The translations under genes and the position numbers were made by a program. From the NCBI GenBank assembly GCA_021904315.1, contig CM038923.1, forward strand, positions 17,366,038 through 17,430,037: DNA of 64,000 nt, written 5' to 3'. The stretch comes from Sphagnum magellanicum. Taxonomy: Eukaryota > Streptophyta > Sphagnopsida > Sphagnales > Sphagnaceae. Position 1 is the stretch's first letter. The number at the start of each line of letters is the position of its first letter. The notes below the pieces were generated by a model. It worked only from the letters and a program-made list of their open reading frames with translations. It was not told the DNA's origin and searched no databases. Positions 18,487 to 35,743 of this stretch are shown one piece after another.

Positions 18487-21400
18487 TTCTTTCTTTCTTT
18501 CTTTTAATTTAATGTCAATACCCGAACCAAAGAGATCCATTTGACGACAATTACTTAGTTGGTTTGAGCAAAACAATCATGTTGTCTAGGCAAGAAACTA
18601 TGTACAAAGCAACCGCTTTCTGATTAGTCAAATGCATCAATTCAGGTAGTAAGCTGCACGGAATCAACTGTTTCCTTAGCTATTGACCAAACTTGCACCG
18701 AATGTCATGGTAAGCTGGGCACACTAACAGCAGGTGCCCTTCATCTTCAACAACTCTGAGGGGACATAAGCAACAAACCCTATCTCTCCTCGGTACCCTC
18801 TCAGGCTTTGCATGCCTGCCACACTTTACCTCCAAACGATGGTTGGAGCATCTGAACCTTGACAAAGATTGCCTGAGCTGAACATTTGTGATCGCTTGCA
18901 AATAACTCTGATGTGCATAGGAGTACCCAGATTCTGTTGTACAGCTCACGTTCATCAGCTGGTATGTACGTAATCTGCTACTTCTGGCTCTAGCCTGTTC
19001 ACCATAAGTGGATTCTAGATAAGAAGCCTATGCACTTGCTACAGCACACTTGACATTAGTATAGAGAACCCCAACCCCTTGGTCGTCAAGCCACAACTGC
19101 ACGTTCTAAAGCCAACAGTGTTGGTTATCATTGAGCACACTGAGCATCTGGAGTTGGGTCTGGTAGGCACAATACAATAAACGATCTGGTGTGGACTCCC
19201 GTAGTCTATCATAATACTTGAGAGTTTGTTACCACCAGAAATACTCCAATGGATACCTTCCAAACTCCCCTAACACAGCAAAAGTGCTTGTTGTTTTATT
19301 GACCCCTAATATTCCTCTCAGGAACATTATGTGTACTTGTTCTACTTGTTGCAACCCTTTCGCCCATGTACAACCTATCCACACCTCGCATGCATAACTC
19401 AGTACGAGGCGTACCAATGAGTCGAACAATTGGCACATTACTTCCGGATCTGTTATGCTCAGATCATTGCATTTGCGACGTAATGCAAAGAGTGCCTTCT
19501 TCCCAGTAATAGTCAGTTTGTCTATGGCTACTGCCATGCTTCTTGTACTATGTAACTCTAAGCCCAGGTATCTGAATGATTGAACCCGCTCGATGGTTGT
19601 CCCTCTGTATGTGAACTTTGGCGTTGCGCTGCGGCATTTTTCAAACACCACCACCTTGGTCTTGCTCACATTGATGACCAATTGTCGTTCAACACATAAC
19701 TCATACAAAGCATCTATTTGTTTCTGCAACCCTTGTGGGGTCTCTGACATCAATGCCAAATCATCTGCATATAGCAATAATTTGACTACTATGTCTGCCA
19801 GTTGTGGCGAGTTGTCACCATCAAGTGCATCTAGATGCTTCTCAAGTCTATCAAGGTAGAGTCCAAAAAGCAGTGGGCTCAGTGGACAGCCTTGTTTGAC
19901 CCCAATGCCACATGAAAACCGGGCGGATAGCCCTTCTGTTGGATGCATAACTTTAACGCTATCCTGGTTGTACATGCTTTGTAGACACTGCATGAAGCAA
20001 CCCACAATTCCCATCTCAGCTAGCACCTACCATAGCAGATCCCGAGGCACTATATCAAAGGCTTTGCGAAAGTCCACAAAACAACAATACACCTTTTTGC
20101 GTTTGTGAGCGCTCTGTTCAATGAGCATTTGCAAAATGTACAGGTTATTCGTGGTGCGGAAGTCTTTCCTAAAACCAGCTTGTCCCCTAGCCCGTAAGCC
20201 CCTTTTTTTTGCCTAACTACTCAACCATGCTTCTAGAATCATGGCAAACACTTTAGTTAGTACAAGACCCACTGTGATTCCCCTATAGTTCTCAAATTGC
20301 AAGGCATCACCACCTTTGTGTAATGCATGAATGATTCCAGTAGACAAGCTTGTTGAATAACCTTGTTGCAACAACTTGTTGAACACGATTTGTAGTGGTA
20401 CATGCAACATATCGCCAACATCTAGTAGAAATTTTGCTTTGATGCCATCTAAACCAGCAGACTTGTTACGTTTGAGTCTCCTCATCACTTGCCTAATCTC
20501 ATCTAAGGTTATGTCACAATTTAATGTGCTGCAATCATCACTTACAAAAGGGTGTGACAGGTTCGAGACCACCTAATCTGTAGAGCTGCCCTGTCCCCCA
20601 GTTGTATTACTAGGGCATTGTCCTTCCAGCAACTTCTGGAAGCCAGCAACCAAGTCTGCTTTGCTAATAGCCACAGATCGCTCCTTGCTCTTGGAGTACT
20701 GCCTCCAAAAGCTAGCTGGATCTGTCTTTGTTAGTGCACACAGTTGTCGGCCTTGTAGCTTCTTGTACGTGTGCTTCTTATGACGTAGTAGCTGTTTAAG
20801 TTGTTTTTTCCGTTTGCGTGCTAGATGGTTGTCAGGATGAAGCCTTGCATATGCAGATACTTCCTTGTGCTTGCTGCGACATTCAGTATCAAACCATGGT
20901 TGATGACGATGTTGTGTTGTACTGGTGCGTGTCGCAAGGCAGCCATGCATAGTCGCAGCGACATTACAAATGCAGTCATGCAACAATTACACGGCCATGT
21001 CAGCATTGTCTGTATCACTCATCTATGTTGTGCATTGGGCAATCTGTTACTACAGGTGTTGACTATACTGTGTGCACTTGTTAGTATCATGTTTGAAACG
21101 ACGGATGTCTGCATGTGATTCTGAAGTTGTTAATGCCACATGTTGCCAAAGTAACTGCAAGTTAAGTGAAAGTGGCCTGTGGTCGGAATCACATCCTTTT
21201 CCGCAAAACAGAGGGCATTTATGTACAACAAGTGATGTGGCACAATCAAACATAGCAGGTGATGCGACCATATAATCCACAAGGCTGGAACCGCCATTGG
21301 CAAAGCAAGTGCACTCCCCTGATTCATCGCATGCGATCCTGCCATTGAGAATGAACAATCCCGAAGAGCGACAAAGGTCTAAGAACTCATTGTGCTAGCC

Positions 21401-23555
21401 TTTCAACCCCCCCTTGTCCGAATTATGTCGCTCAAGCAAAACCTCCAGGAAGTCATTCCCTAATGGCAGCATGTCAGGCATGTGGTCAGCAAAGTAACGA
21501 CAATGAACATAGTCGTCAGTTGCACTGGTCCTTACATTGAAATCACCAGTCAGTAAAATATTGCCCCCAAGATCTTGAATCGTGTCGACCTCTGTAGCAA
21601 TATTATCAAACAAGCCTTCATTAACATATGGTGACCCTTTGGGTGGAGCATACACTACGGCCAAAAACAATGGTGCAACCCCTAAGCGTTGGAACTGCAG
21701 CCACAATCTGGTGCCATCTGTGCTCTGTTTCCATAAGGATACACAGTCTGACCATGAGTCATTCACAAATATTATAACACCACCATTATGTTTCACTGTT
21801 GTTCTGATTGAGCTCATGTCACATATAGGATGTGCATTGTGTAAACACTGAAAACCAAGCATATGCAGTGGTGTTTCATCAGGGAACAAATGTGTTTAAG
21901 TCAATGCAACAACATCTGAGTCATCAAACAATCTCTGTATATAAGAACTAGTACTTAGCTTCGTGTTTGTCCCCCCATGGATGTTCCACAGGGAGACTCG
22001 TAATGCTCTGTGGTCCCAGCACCCCTAGTGCTGAGTCGTGACTTTGGTGTCATTAATGTAAAGATCTGCGCCACGCCAGTAAGTTTTCTCCTTTTTCGAT
22101 TTGGCTTTCTCAAATAGATGCTATGATGCCTTTTTTTGCTCTTGCTGCTGCTTAGTCAAATCCTCTTCCAGGCCCCAGCGGGTACCTTTCAGGGCTACAT
22201 GGTTTTGACAGACAACTTTTCTGTCCTCAGCTGTAGCAAAAGTAACAAGTACAGCTCGTGTGCGTACAGTCCCAGGCTTGGTCTCAGCTCTCGTGCTGAG
22301 GGGCTGGCGCATTTCTGCCATAGCCTTGATGGTTAGCTTCATTTGTCCTTATAGAACCTGACTATTGACTTTAACTAGAAGTTGCTATGCTGTCTCGCCT
22401 TCTGTTTCGTCAAATTGTATGATACGTGCGTTGCAGGACATGTGGAGTGTTCCCTAACCTCACCTTGGCTGACAAAGTTGTCCATTTGTTTGTCCATCTT
22501 CTTCACAAGGTCCACCCACTTTCCCCCTGACTCCTCCACCACCTTCTTAATAAGCTGTTTTGTAACCTCATTGTCATGACTGGCAATAGGGGTTGATTAT
22601 TGGGTTGCTGTGATACGTTCCAGAAAGTTGGTGGTGACCTGTTCAAAGATCTGTTGCGATTGTGTAATTTGTGCTTCAATCTTCTTTTGAGCACGTTCAA
22701 GCAGCATGTTGAATTTGTCGTCGTTGTCACTTTGTGCCTTTTAGCTTTTCTCAGACCTTAAGATAGGAGTTTCGAAAAAATGGTCAACAATTGCCAAATG
22801 TTGTTCTACCTTTGTTTTTCCTGACAAATTGTAGAGCGCGCAAATGGCCTGGGCTTGCTTGCTGTCGAAGCTCAGGACACATTTCAAATTGCGAGGGTGA
22901 AATTGTGAGGCATCATACTTGGCCATCACTTCGACAGCAATTTTTAGGGAGTTCACATCCGAACACCAAATATGGAAATTTCTTATAGAGAAATCCCCAT
23001 CTTCAAAATCTAGTTCAAAAAAAAAAAATAAAAAAAAAATCTTTTTCGCTTTTTGGAAATGAATTTTCGTTTTTTGATTATTATTTAGGAACCTATTTCA
23101 GGAAGAAAAAAGAAAAAGAAAAAAAAGAAGGCAGGCAGCCCGACGAAAGCGAGGGTAGGGGAGGGGTACCAGGTGAATGAGCCCACCCACTCCTGCTGCA
23201 ACGAGCTAGCGCTGCAGGAGGACAGTGGCGATGGTGGGCTTGACCTCCTTCTCCAAACCCTAAGCCATCGCTTCTCTCTCCTTCGGAGCATTGACAAGTG
23301 CGAGCCCACTGTCTTGCTTGCTTGCAGCGCGTGTGCTTGCCAATGCACATAGCGGCCCTTTCCCTCTCTCTTCTTGTTGCTGCTGCTATTCCTCCTCCAC
23401 TTGCTCCGACTGCTGCTACTCTTGCGCGACTCTTGCGCTTCTCCACACTCCTTCCTACTCAAACTTCTCAGCTTGCTTCTCGGTTTGAGCTGAAACCCAA
23501 GCTCTGGCGATGGTGATGGCCAGGTTCCAGTTTATCCAGTGGATCTCTCTCTACT
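18487..23555 (-). mobile_element. Non-LTR retrotransposon (LINE), near full length, inserted in the unit L2 repeat
   Basis: The borders come from the uninterrupted homologous sequence in unit R (revcomp of about 39190-39250, GAGCGCCTTCACACTGCTG). In L2 the match stops after GAGCGCCTTCACAC (18487) and resumes at TACATATTTTCA (about 23555), giving about 5.07 kb of extra DNA. The low-coordinate end carries a T/TTTC-rich tract, that is an A-rich 3' tail on the minus strand. The high-coordinate end (about 23060-23555) is a GC-rich leader. In between lies one long decayed minus-strand coding region with endonuclease and reverse transcriptase. No clear target-site duplication could be assigned. Confidence 0.85.
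18680..22956 (-). pseudogene. LINE polyprotein: N-terminal region, APE endonuclease, reverse transcriptase
   Basis: Read 3' to 5'. About 22956-22040 is an N-terminal region with coiled, charged sequence and TYWRGADLYINDTKVTTQH just before the endonuclease. About 21990-21090 is an APE-like endonuclease with LWNIHGG, VVYAPPKG, LTGDFNVR and SDHRPLSL. About 20990-19230 is the reverse transcriptase with KSAGLDGI, FRKDFRTTNNLY, VKQGCPLSPLLFGLYLD and the catalytic LLYADD. At 18955-18680 is a Cys/His tail (CCLCPLR...EGHLLLVCPAYHD). Nearly everything is in one frame, broken by a frameshift near 22455 and several in-frame stops (for example near 22738, 22343, 22030, 21897, 21394, 20574 and 20028). It encodes a single fused ORF rather than separate ORF1/ORF2, as far as visible. 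It is inactive. Confidence 0.85.
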
Positions 23556-25048
23556 ACTACATATTTTCATTGCTCCGACCTGTACAACTTTTATAATTAG
23601 TCTCGAACCTTGTGCATTAAATTCTGAATTTTAGCATTTCGACTGAGATTTAATAATATTTCCTTACTTGGATACCATTGAAAGAGGGAATAGGGGGTGA
23701 AAGTAGGCCCAAAGATAAGGTGAAAACAAGGGGACTTTAGTCATATTATCCCTTTATCCCTAAGGTCACCCTGTTTTCACCCTATCATTGATAATGTGTT
23801 GTAATGGCATTGTAAGACAATGATCAATCATCACAATGTGTTATAATCCCATCACAACATTAGATCAATGATTATATCAACATTTCATTAGCATTTAATC
23901 TTGAACATATTATTAGAGTGTTGTAAAAACACATATTCATGGAGAGGGTAAGTTTATAATCAATAATTATAAGTTTTTTGACCAGTTTGTGTATTGAATC
24001 AATTGAATTTTGGTGACAAAACAACAAACATGTTGACAAAAAAAGAACATGGTGTTCAACAATGTTAGCAAAACTTATACAATAAAGATATATGTAAAGT
24101 GGCTTTAACTAAGACCGTACATGGCTAGTTTGGCCAAAATTGGGATTCTCACTTTCGACCTACAAAAAAAAAAATTCATGTTGAATTTCAGGTGAGTAGG
24201 TACGCATCCTAAGAAAGTTGTGATGCACAATTACACAACACCCAACATTATGAAAACTAACAAAGTCACACATGTTAAAACATGCACACAAATTGGAATG
24301 TTGTAGTTGTAGGTGAGTACAAAAACACTCCTTGAACTAATACTTTACAATCACAACATAGTTAGAATCATGCTCATATTAAATTAAGTTTCACCAACAA
24401 ATAAATTAGCACTTTATTCACATTGGATCAAGTTCCAACAACAAATGAATTTTACAAAAACAATTGGAGCTAATATTCTACTATAAATGTCTAACAAGGT
24501 AGATAGCTTAGGTGGGTATGTAAGTTGATAGGTTGGTAATGTAGGTAGTTGAGCAGACAATTAAGTACATTGGGTGTGGGTAAATAACCTAGATGGGTAC
24601 ATAAGTTGGTAATTATAATAGGTGGGTATATAACCTAAGTGTGTAAGTAACCTAGGCAAGTGAATAGGTAGGTAGCCTAAATAAGTATGTATGTAGGTAG
24701 CTTAAGTTGGTTGGTAGGTTGGTAGCATTGGTAGGAAGATAGATATATTAGGTGGGTGGGTAGGTGAATGAGCCCAAGTAGGTCCCAAACTGAGGTAGGT
24801 ATAACCCTAGGTAGGCACAAGATGTAAAGGTGCTATGCAGTCAGAATTTTGGATAGCTTCTGTTTACTTTTGAGCTTTGGGTCCTAGTTCTGGACTTTAA
24901 AGGGTAGTCAGAAAGTGGGGGCGAGATGGCCAAGTGAGGATGAAAAGGGGCACAGAACTGGGCATCACTTTATGAATATCTCTCGTAATCTGAGGAAACC
25001 AGAAAATATTTCTTGGAAAGGCTGTTAGTCGTCGTGTTAAGAACTAGC
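23556..25048 (-). repeat. 1.5-kb spacer repeat, copy in unit L2
   Basis: Matches 37766-39260 in inverted orientation throughout. It contains a GTAGGTAG/CTACCTAC-rich degenerate minisatellite (24480-24830). Near 23730-23790 there is a short hairpin pairing GGTGAAAACA.GGGACTTTAG with CCTAAGGTCACCCTGTTTTC. No coding capacity is evident. Its high-coordinate end (GAATGCTAGTTCTTAA on the minus strand) abuts the truncated ICME fragment of unit L1. Confidence 0.8.
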
Positions 25049-25087
25049 ATTCTAGAAAGGTTCAAGAAGACAGAAAGAAACACATAC

Positions 25088-25628
25088 CTAAGACAACAGA
25101 AGAAAGTAGAGGAATGGGTTTGCGGTAGCAACCAACAAGTGGCACTGGATCCTCCTTGATCCAGGTTTGAGCTTTCGAGATCAACGTACACAGACTGCTC
25201 AACATCAGGCATCAAGCGCTGCTCCTGATCACTGACAGCTAGTAAGGGCTCCAAGAAGTCTCCATCCCGTGCCCATTTTCTTGTTCTCCACAAACAAAGC
25301 TGGGCACTGCTATTTCAAGAACAAGGTGACCACAAACAAATTGGCAATTGCTGGAGAACAGCTCCTAATAAAGCTACTCAAATCAAACAGTACTGAACAA
25401 AACTGGGTCTCCCCATCCAGAACCCCCCCTTCAAGAACTCTCTCTCTCTCTCTCTCTCTCTCCTGACAATCAAGAACCTGACAAGTGTAGATCATGGGTA
25501 TTGCGTCTGCAACTCACAGAGGATACTTTCAAGCTGTCCCAACATGCATGACTTCTTCCCAGCGTCTCCTCAACAGCTACAGCAACAGTCTCCTGGGCAA
25601 CGATCTCAGAACCAAGTGAATCGCACAT
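25088..25628 (-). pseudogene. Truncated ICME fragment (exons 1-2), unit L1
   Basis: Counterpart of ICME exons 1-2 at 51700-52227. Exon 1 is 25518-25628 ([20 protein letters not shown]...) and exon 2 is 25088-25309, both with the same splice sites. A single extra base in the AAGAAAATGGGC stretch relative to R shifts the frame and runs into a TGA soon after; exon 2 is 222 bases against 215 in R. Homology continues about 30 bases into intron 2 and then stops at about 25055, where the 1.5-kb repeat begins. All hydrolase-domain exons are missing. Confidence 0.8.
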
Positions 25629-26506
25629 TGTCGTGTGAGAATTCCTCTCCTCAATAGTGCTCTCTATATCCTCCTCTTCTGCAAATCTTCTTCCTTTCTC
25701 CAACTTCTTGTCCTACCCGATTCGAAGATATCATCAAAGCAACCGCTGGATCCAACCGCACACAAAAGACAACCAGCCGGCTGTTGCCACCAAAGCCCAC
25801 ATCCCCTCTGCGCTTCTCTCTCTCCCATCCTCACCACATTTTCTACGCTTTCTCTCCTCTTCCTCACGAAAACCCAAAAAACTTGACTTTCTCAAATCTG
25901 AGTCCAGCTGCTGCTTCACAGAAATGCGGCACGCACCAATTGGGCTGCTGCGAATCTCCTCAGATTCTCTGGTGTGTAACAAATTGGTAGCGTATGCTTC
26001 GTAACTACCAGTCTTCTGTTATTCAACGCAGAGGTTGCGGGTACAAGATTCTCAAACTCGTCTTCTGCAGAAACTCCCCTAGAGCTTGAGACCTGATTCT
26101 CTTTCTGAAGCTATCAAAACAGAGATGATAATGAAGGCAGTATAAGTTGAAGAAAAACCTCATGAGTCCAATAAGCATTCAGGTTTCAGAAATTGTAGAT
26201 ACCCAGATGCTGTTGAAACAGAATTTTACTGCTGCTGCCAACATTATTGGCAGCTATCATCTCCTTTTGCAACAGGAAGCCAGGTCCTATACATATCTAG
26301 CACTCTGCTTTTATCTCTTGAAGTTGCATGCTCATGAACAGAAACCATAGAAACCTAATTGCATAACTAACAAAAATTCTGATGGTTGAAACCAAGTAGT
26401 ATAACAGCAAGAAAAAAAGGGATTTACATCACAGACTCTTGAATTAATGAAAATTGGTGTACAAAAAACTTGTTCAGTAAAAAAAAGACATGAGAATTTT
26501 GGATTG
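25629..26506. other. Intergenic between PIF1 (L1) and the ICME fragment
   Basis: Homologous to 50747-51699 in unit R. It is the PIF1 3' flank and the ICME 5' region of the duplicated unit. Its several overlapping ORFs are not supported as genes. Confidence 0.6.
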
Positions 26507-29500
26507 TTATGGGTCTCCTCTTTCTCCATTGTTGTCTTCTTCTTTATAGTCTCCTTCATAATATTCACAGTCCAGTTGTTGGGCTTGCCTTACAGCCAGT
26601 TCTTGATAGAATTTGACAACCAGAGGATCAGTCTTGATCCTGGAGGGATCGAATCCCAGCAGGTGCAAACCTTCCAAGGATTTCACACGTGAAAGAGCCA
26701 CATATACCATGCCACAACCAAATGCCTTGGAAAGATCAGTCTCCACATAGTCGAGAGTCATGCCCTGGCACTTGTGAACGCTAAGTGCCCATGCCAACAC
26801 CAGTGGCACCTGCGGATTCATACACAAGTGAACCCAGTTGAAAACCCTAGTTCAAAGGTTAAGGCTTACCAGCACTATAAAATTCCTCTTCTGTGTTAGA
26901 ATCTTGCATCCATGAACAGCAATGTTTTCAGAGGCCTCTCCCAGGAGTAGGAATTTATGCTCAAGACCAACATCTGGGAGCCTAAACCTTGACAGCAATG
27001 ATCCATGATCACAATTAGATTCTCACAACCCTGCCAAGTAGTTTAAGCCCTATTTGGCAGTGTTGCCGTGCGGAGGTTTTCCTCCAAACATCAGCTCTAG
27101 TGAATGCAGTGTCATGAATTTATACAATCTCTGTTCCACAGTTGGTATAAGCAGCATATAGTCAGCAATACTTAGTGCAGATTGGCAATGCATTCTCAGG
27201 CTCAGATTCAAGTGCAGATTTTGCACATGGAATACAAGTTGATGTCACTTTGTGCAAATTGGAAAACACATGTGCACATGCACCCACATATATATATATA
27301 TGTAAATCAGAAGGCCATGCCAGATTAAGAAACACCTCACATTTCAGCTCCAGGGAGCTCGTCTGGAAGAGTGTTTCTCATGCAATCTCTGGGCAATGCA
27401 CAGAAATTGACAAACAGCAACATTCCACTCCATATGACTGAGATATCTACCTGTGCTCTTCGAGCGATCTCCCGGTCGCCACTGAGAACGCTCCAGCTCT
27501 CAGGTCCCACAGTCCTCAGTCTCATATTACAGGCAAATCGGACAATTGGCCATTGACCTCCAGGATTGATGCTTTTGGCCAGTTCAAGATACGCTGCAGA
27601 CGATGGGTCATCAGGTGCAGAGAATCCAACAACTACCCCCCTTGCTCCATTCACAAGCCCTGACTCGGTTGCCAAATTCTTTATAAGCATCACCTGCATA
27701 ATTGGCATAAATCTTTGCAATGCTCAGATCAGTGCAAAAGAAAGCAAAAAATATTGAGATTACAGGATTCCCTGATCCTTCAAAGTATGGAAAGAGCATA
27801 AGAGACACCACCAGCCTCAAGCCTTCCAAGAAAAAGGTTTACCTGAGCTCCCACACAGAGGGTGACCACAGCTGGCGCACTCCCACCTTTGAGCTGATTC
27901 TGTGCAATAAGATCTTTTGCATCATCCTTAGCTCTAAACACGACCAGGTTACTTCCCAGAGCTCTCAACTTCTGGTCATTTTCATAGCTCACATCTGTCT
28001 TGTGAGGGTACAACCTGGTCATTGCAACACCTGAGAAACCAATGTTGATGGGTCCATGGCAGCTTTGCAATCGCTGTAGGGTTGGGGTCGAACATTTTCC
28101 TTGCCGTATCTCATTCAACATGCTCACAAGCCCGACATCCGATTGCCGAAAGACATGGGTCAATTCCATCTGAATTTCAAATGACTTGTACCAGCAATCT
28201 GCTTGAAAGGCATACACTTTCTGACTGTTGCTTGGATTCACAGGTGGCAGCTGGAAGAAATCACCAGTAATAATCAGTTGCAACTCACCCCATGGTTTTG
28301 TCCCGCCTCTTACCATTCTGGCCACATACTCCAGTTTGTCAAAAAAGTCCCCATCAACCATGCTGATTTCATCGATGATCAAAGCCTTTGCTCTGCGCCA
28401 CCGTGCAACTATGGGTGGACGGCTTTTCACCTTCAACATCAGAAAGGATGGCACAGATATGTTGGTAAAGATCTTTGAGCAAGGGACATGGAAACAAAAC
28501 TGAAAAAGATCCTGTCTATTGAAATGAAGCAAACAAGCAGTAGAAGCTCACCTGCTTGAGAAGCGCTTCTTTGCTCCCCTTACCGAACCCCACACCAGCA
28601 AATGTGTTCAGAGTGGTGCCTCCAAGTGAACATGCAGCCAATCCCGTGGATGCAGTAATAAACACTGCATCATTGCCGAATTTCTCCCTCAGACACTGTA
28701 GCGCATCTGCCAGGATGAAGCTCTTCCCCGTTCCTGCTGATCCTGTCACAAACACAGACTTGCCCCGTGCAATTGCATGAAGAACTTCCATTTGCTGTTC
28801 TGATGGCGTAAACTTCTTTGTCTCCACAAACTCCTGACTCTCCTCATGCTTTGGGCACCCTACAAATTCATGACAAGTGAGAACAACTGCATCACATAGA
28901 TGGGTGGGCGACTTCAACAGTGGACTAAAGCTGATTCTGCTGTTGCTGTCGAAAAAAAATAAATTCAAGCTTGACATGATCTTCTGACATTGGGTGTTCG
29001 TTTATGGCATGGAGCTGTGTAGTACCAGCATCAAATCTCATTTTCTTCCATGTTTCCGGGTTCAAAACAGCTTCTCCTTGCTCTTCCTCCTCGTGAGAAG
29101 ATGAGGAGGGATTCGCCGGTTGGAAGCATGGAATACTGATATTCCTCCCGAAACTGCTGCCACGAGCAGGTGTCTTCCTCACTGACCTCCACTCTCCGAC
29201 TCGGTCCTCTGCTCTGCCTCTCTTGGCAGCTTGTTGTCCGCAATCACGCACCAATTCTACGGAGCAATTCTCAGTACCCGCAAAGCCTGGCTGACAAGAG
29301 GATCCGTTGTCAAGTGCTGCTGCTGCTGTTTTTGTTGTTGTTGAGTGTCCGATCCTTGCGTGATGGTGGTTTGTCGATAGTTTCTCTAGCCCTAGACGAG
29401 TGCCCGAGCTGCTGCACGCGCCTCTCCATCTCAGACATTCCATTTCTCCATGATGAATGCTGGAGGCTTGGCAGGGACCTCCTCCGTTGTAGTGAACAGC

Positions 29501-29686
29501 ATCCACCACGTTTCGGAGCTCTCTAGCCTGTCGCCGCTCCATGGCCAGTCGCTTTTGACGGGCGCTGCGAGACCTCTGCTCTGAAGTGAGCCCGCTCTGT
29601 GTTTGAGAATACAGGATCGGCTCGTCGTCATCGTCGTCGGACAGCAGCAAGATCAGTTGGTCCTCCATCACCATCCCGTCAAACAT
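26507..29686 (-). CDS. PIF1-family DNA helicase, unit L1 copy
   Basis: 5'-to-3' superfamily 1B helicase for G-quadruplex, replication and telomere or organelle DNA transactions (family knowledge). Five exons: 29026-29686, 28552-28859, 27843-28430, 27451-27693, 26507-26809. The total is 2103 bases, 700 residues, all in frame. Motifs: Walker A GSAGTGKS (residues 260-267), ITASTGLAA, Walker B IIDEISMVD, the PIF1-type LQLIITGDFFQLPPV, LTHVFRQSD, NGARGVVVGF, and the C-terminal ALSVHKCQGMTLDYVETDL with VYVALSRVKSLEGL. The first 220 residues are a charged, low-complexity extension starting with an acidic LILLLSDDDDDEPIL stretch. Exon 1 ends at a weak donor (G/GTACTAC), chosen because it alone joins exon 2 in frame. 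It is not a Helitron product: no Rep domain is present. Orientation and spacing to ALDH copy 3 match unit R. Confidence 0.9.
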
Positions 29687-31527
29687 GTATTTATGCTACC
29701 ACACATTCGCAAACGGAGCACCCGCAAAATCTCCGACGCCTTCCTCTTCCTTCATGCCGCCCTTTCTCAAGGCACCATGATGTTCTAGCACACATTCTGC
29801 TTCGTAAGCAAAACGCAAGCAAGCAACGCAATGGCGAATGTCAGTTGCGCAAGCAAAACGCAGGAGGCTCTCTGAACTGTCCTCGAATCCAGCCTTCAGC
29901 AACACGACGACGATGTGTGCTTCCAGGCAACAAAATTCCTCCACAGAATGCGACGACGGTGAGATATGCGAAAGGAATTGATTAGGGGGAAGACGACGCG
30001 ATGCAACAGACAAGAAGAAGACGAAGCAATTTTACGTCAGACGGAAGTGCAGCGCGAATGACGCGCGCGAGCTTCATCTGGCGGGAAAATTTCGAGCGCT
30101 CAGCTCAGGGGTTGCGCGGCGTTGGTCTTAAAGACACGAGTGCTGGGCAAAGCTCCACTCTACGTAGCTGATAAGCGCACAACTGCCTTCTCGCACATCT
30201 TGGTCCTCCTTCACGAGAACCTACAACTTCGTCCTCGTCGGTGTTGTGGGTGCGCATTGTTTGGCAGAAACCTTGTGGATTGGGAATGAAATGTCGACAA
30301 AACACTCGTGATTTGTTGAAATGGCGGGTTCAATCTGGATCCAGACAGAACACCTTACAAGAAGAAGAAGAAGCAACAAGCAGCTGCGTCTTGCAGCAGT
30401 TCCATCAGCATCATCAATCAACATTTTTTCCAGTAAAGTTTCTCGCACTTTCAGAGTCTGCAAGCTACCTTACTTCACACAGTAATTTTGTTTCTAGAGA
30501 AAAGTTCCTCTGGGATTCATTGAGTTTCTTCTTCAAGGAACTCGATGCTTCTTGTATAGAAGCATTTTCTTTCTGTGGTGGTCAAAAGCTGAGTTGAGAC
30601 TTGCAATTGCAGCAAAGCAAAAGGAGATATTGTTAGGTGTTGAGCAGACAGAATTTTTTTCCCTGTAACTGGACTTTCCATTTGTTTGTTTGTTTGTAGT
30701 CAAGCTGCTTGCAACAACTACTCCCGCATGTATGCATTATGCTTTTTGTTTTCTTCCTCAAGGCTTTTGTCTCCATTTGCTTTCAGCATTCAGCAGGCAT
30801 TCAACCAAACAAAAAAGAGAATGCAAGTCTTCTCCTCCTCCTCCTCTTCCTCCTCCCTCTGTTCTTGCAACTCTCTCAACACATGAGCTTATTTGTGATT
30901 TTGTAGAATTGGCAGCTTTTCTATTCTGCTTTCTCTGCCATGCCTTTTGAAGCTGATCAACTGATTGGAATTCTCTTGTGTTGTCTCTCAGCTACCCACA
31001 AATTGTGACAATACCGTGTACCTTGGCAGCTTCGACACTACTTACATTTTTCTCTCAAACACCAAAATTGGCATCCTTGGCAAATCAATCTACATTAGAT
31101 TGAACACATGGAAAGTTTTTGAGAAAATGTTTTTCTTATTGAGTTGCATGTCCGATGAAGGAGGTTGACATTATTGGAATTGATTCAAGATATTTATACT
31201 GGACATGGAGTAAACCTTCACAATGTCAAGTACCTTGGCAAATCAATCTACATTAGATTGAACACATGGAAAGTTTTTGAGAAAATGTATTTTTTATTGA
31301 GCCGCACGTCCTATGAAGGAGGTTGACATTATTGGAATTGATTCAAGATATTTATACTGGACATGGAGGAAACCTTCACAATGTCAAGTACACAAACTTT
31401 AACCACTCTTAACATGTTCATCTCCTAATGCCCAGCAGAAGAAGCACACAGCTAACGAACTCTCCTATTGAAATTCTCCAAAAGAAAAGCAGTCCTTGTG
31501 CTTTGCATATATGGTGGAAATCTTGCT
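29687..31527. other. Intergenic between ALDH copy 3 and PIF1, unit L1
   Basis: Contains the GC-richer PIF1 upstream region (about 29700-30300) and the ALDH 3' flank. The 158-bp tandem doublet lies at 31075-31390 (CCTTGGCAAATCAATCTAC at 31075 and 31233). Nothing here is convincingly coding. Confidence 0.65.
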
Positions 31528-35474
<3,947 letters not shown>

Positions 35475-35743
35475 CGATCCGGCCGGCTAAAAACTCCAAA
35501 CAGGTCGAGAGATTACCCAAATACTCGCGTCAAACAAATTCCAATTGATGCTACAGCTTCAAACAACCAGTCAGGAAGCAGTGGAATGAAAAAGCACTCA
35601 AATTACGACCCCACCACCAACTCTGCACATTCAGCTGCGAAGGAAATGACGAGAGCTGAAGTATTATTTGCTCGTTGAACTCTTGAGCTGCGAAGTTGGT
35701 TATAATTTCTACGAGTGGTTGAAATATTTGTGAGTCTTCTTCT

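Noticed and set aside
23085..23462. Arg/Ser-rich minus-strand ORF and overlapping plus-strand ORFs
   Set aside because: Low-complexity composition in the GC-rich 5' leader of the LINE; no family resemblance and no second support.
26507..29686. Helitron origin of the PIF1 genes
   Set aside because: No Rep/HUH domain and no Helitron ends; the motif spacing and LQLIITGDFFQLPPV fit cellular PIF1.
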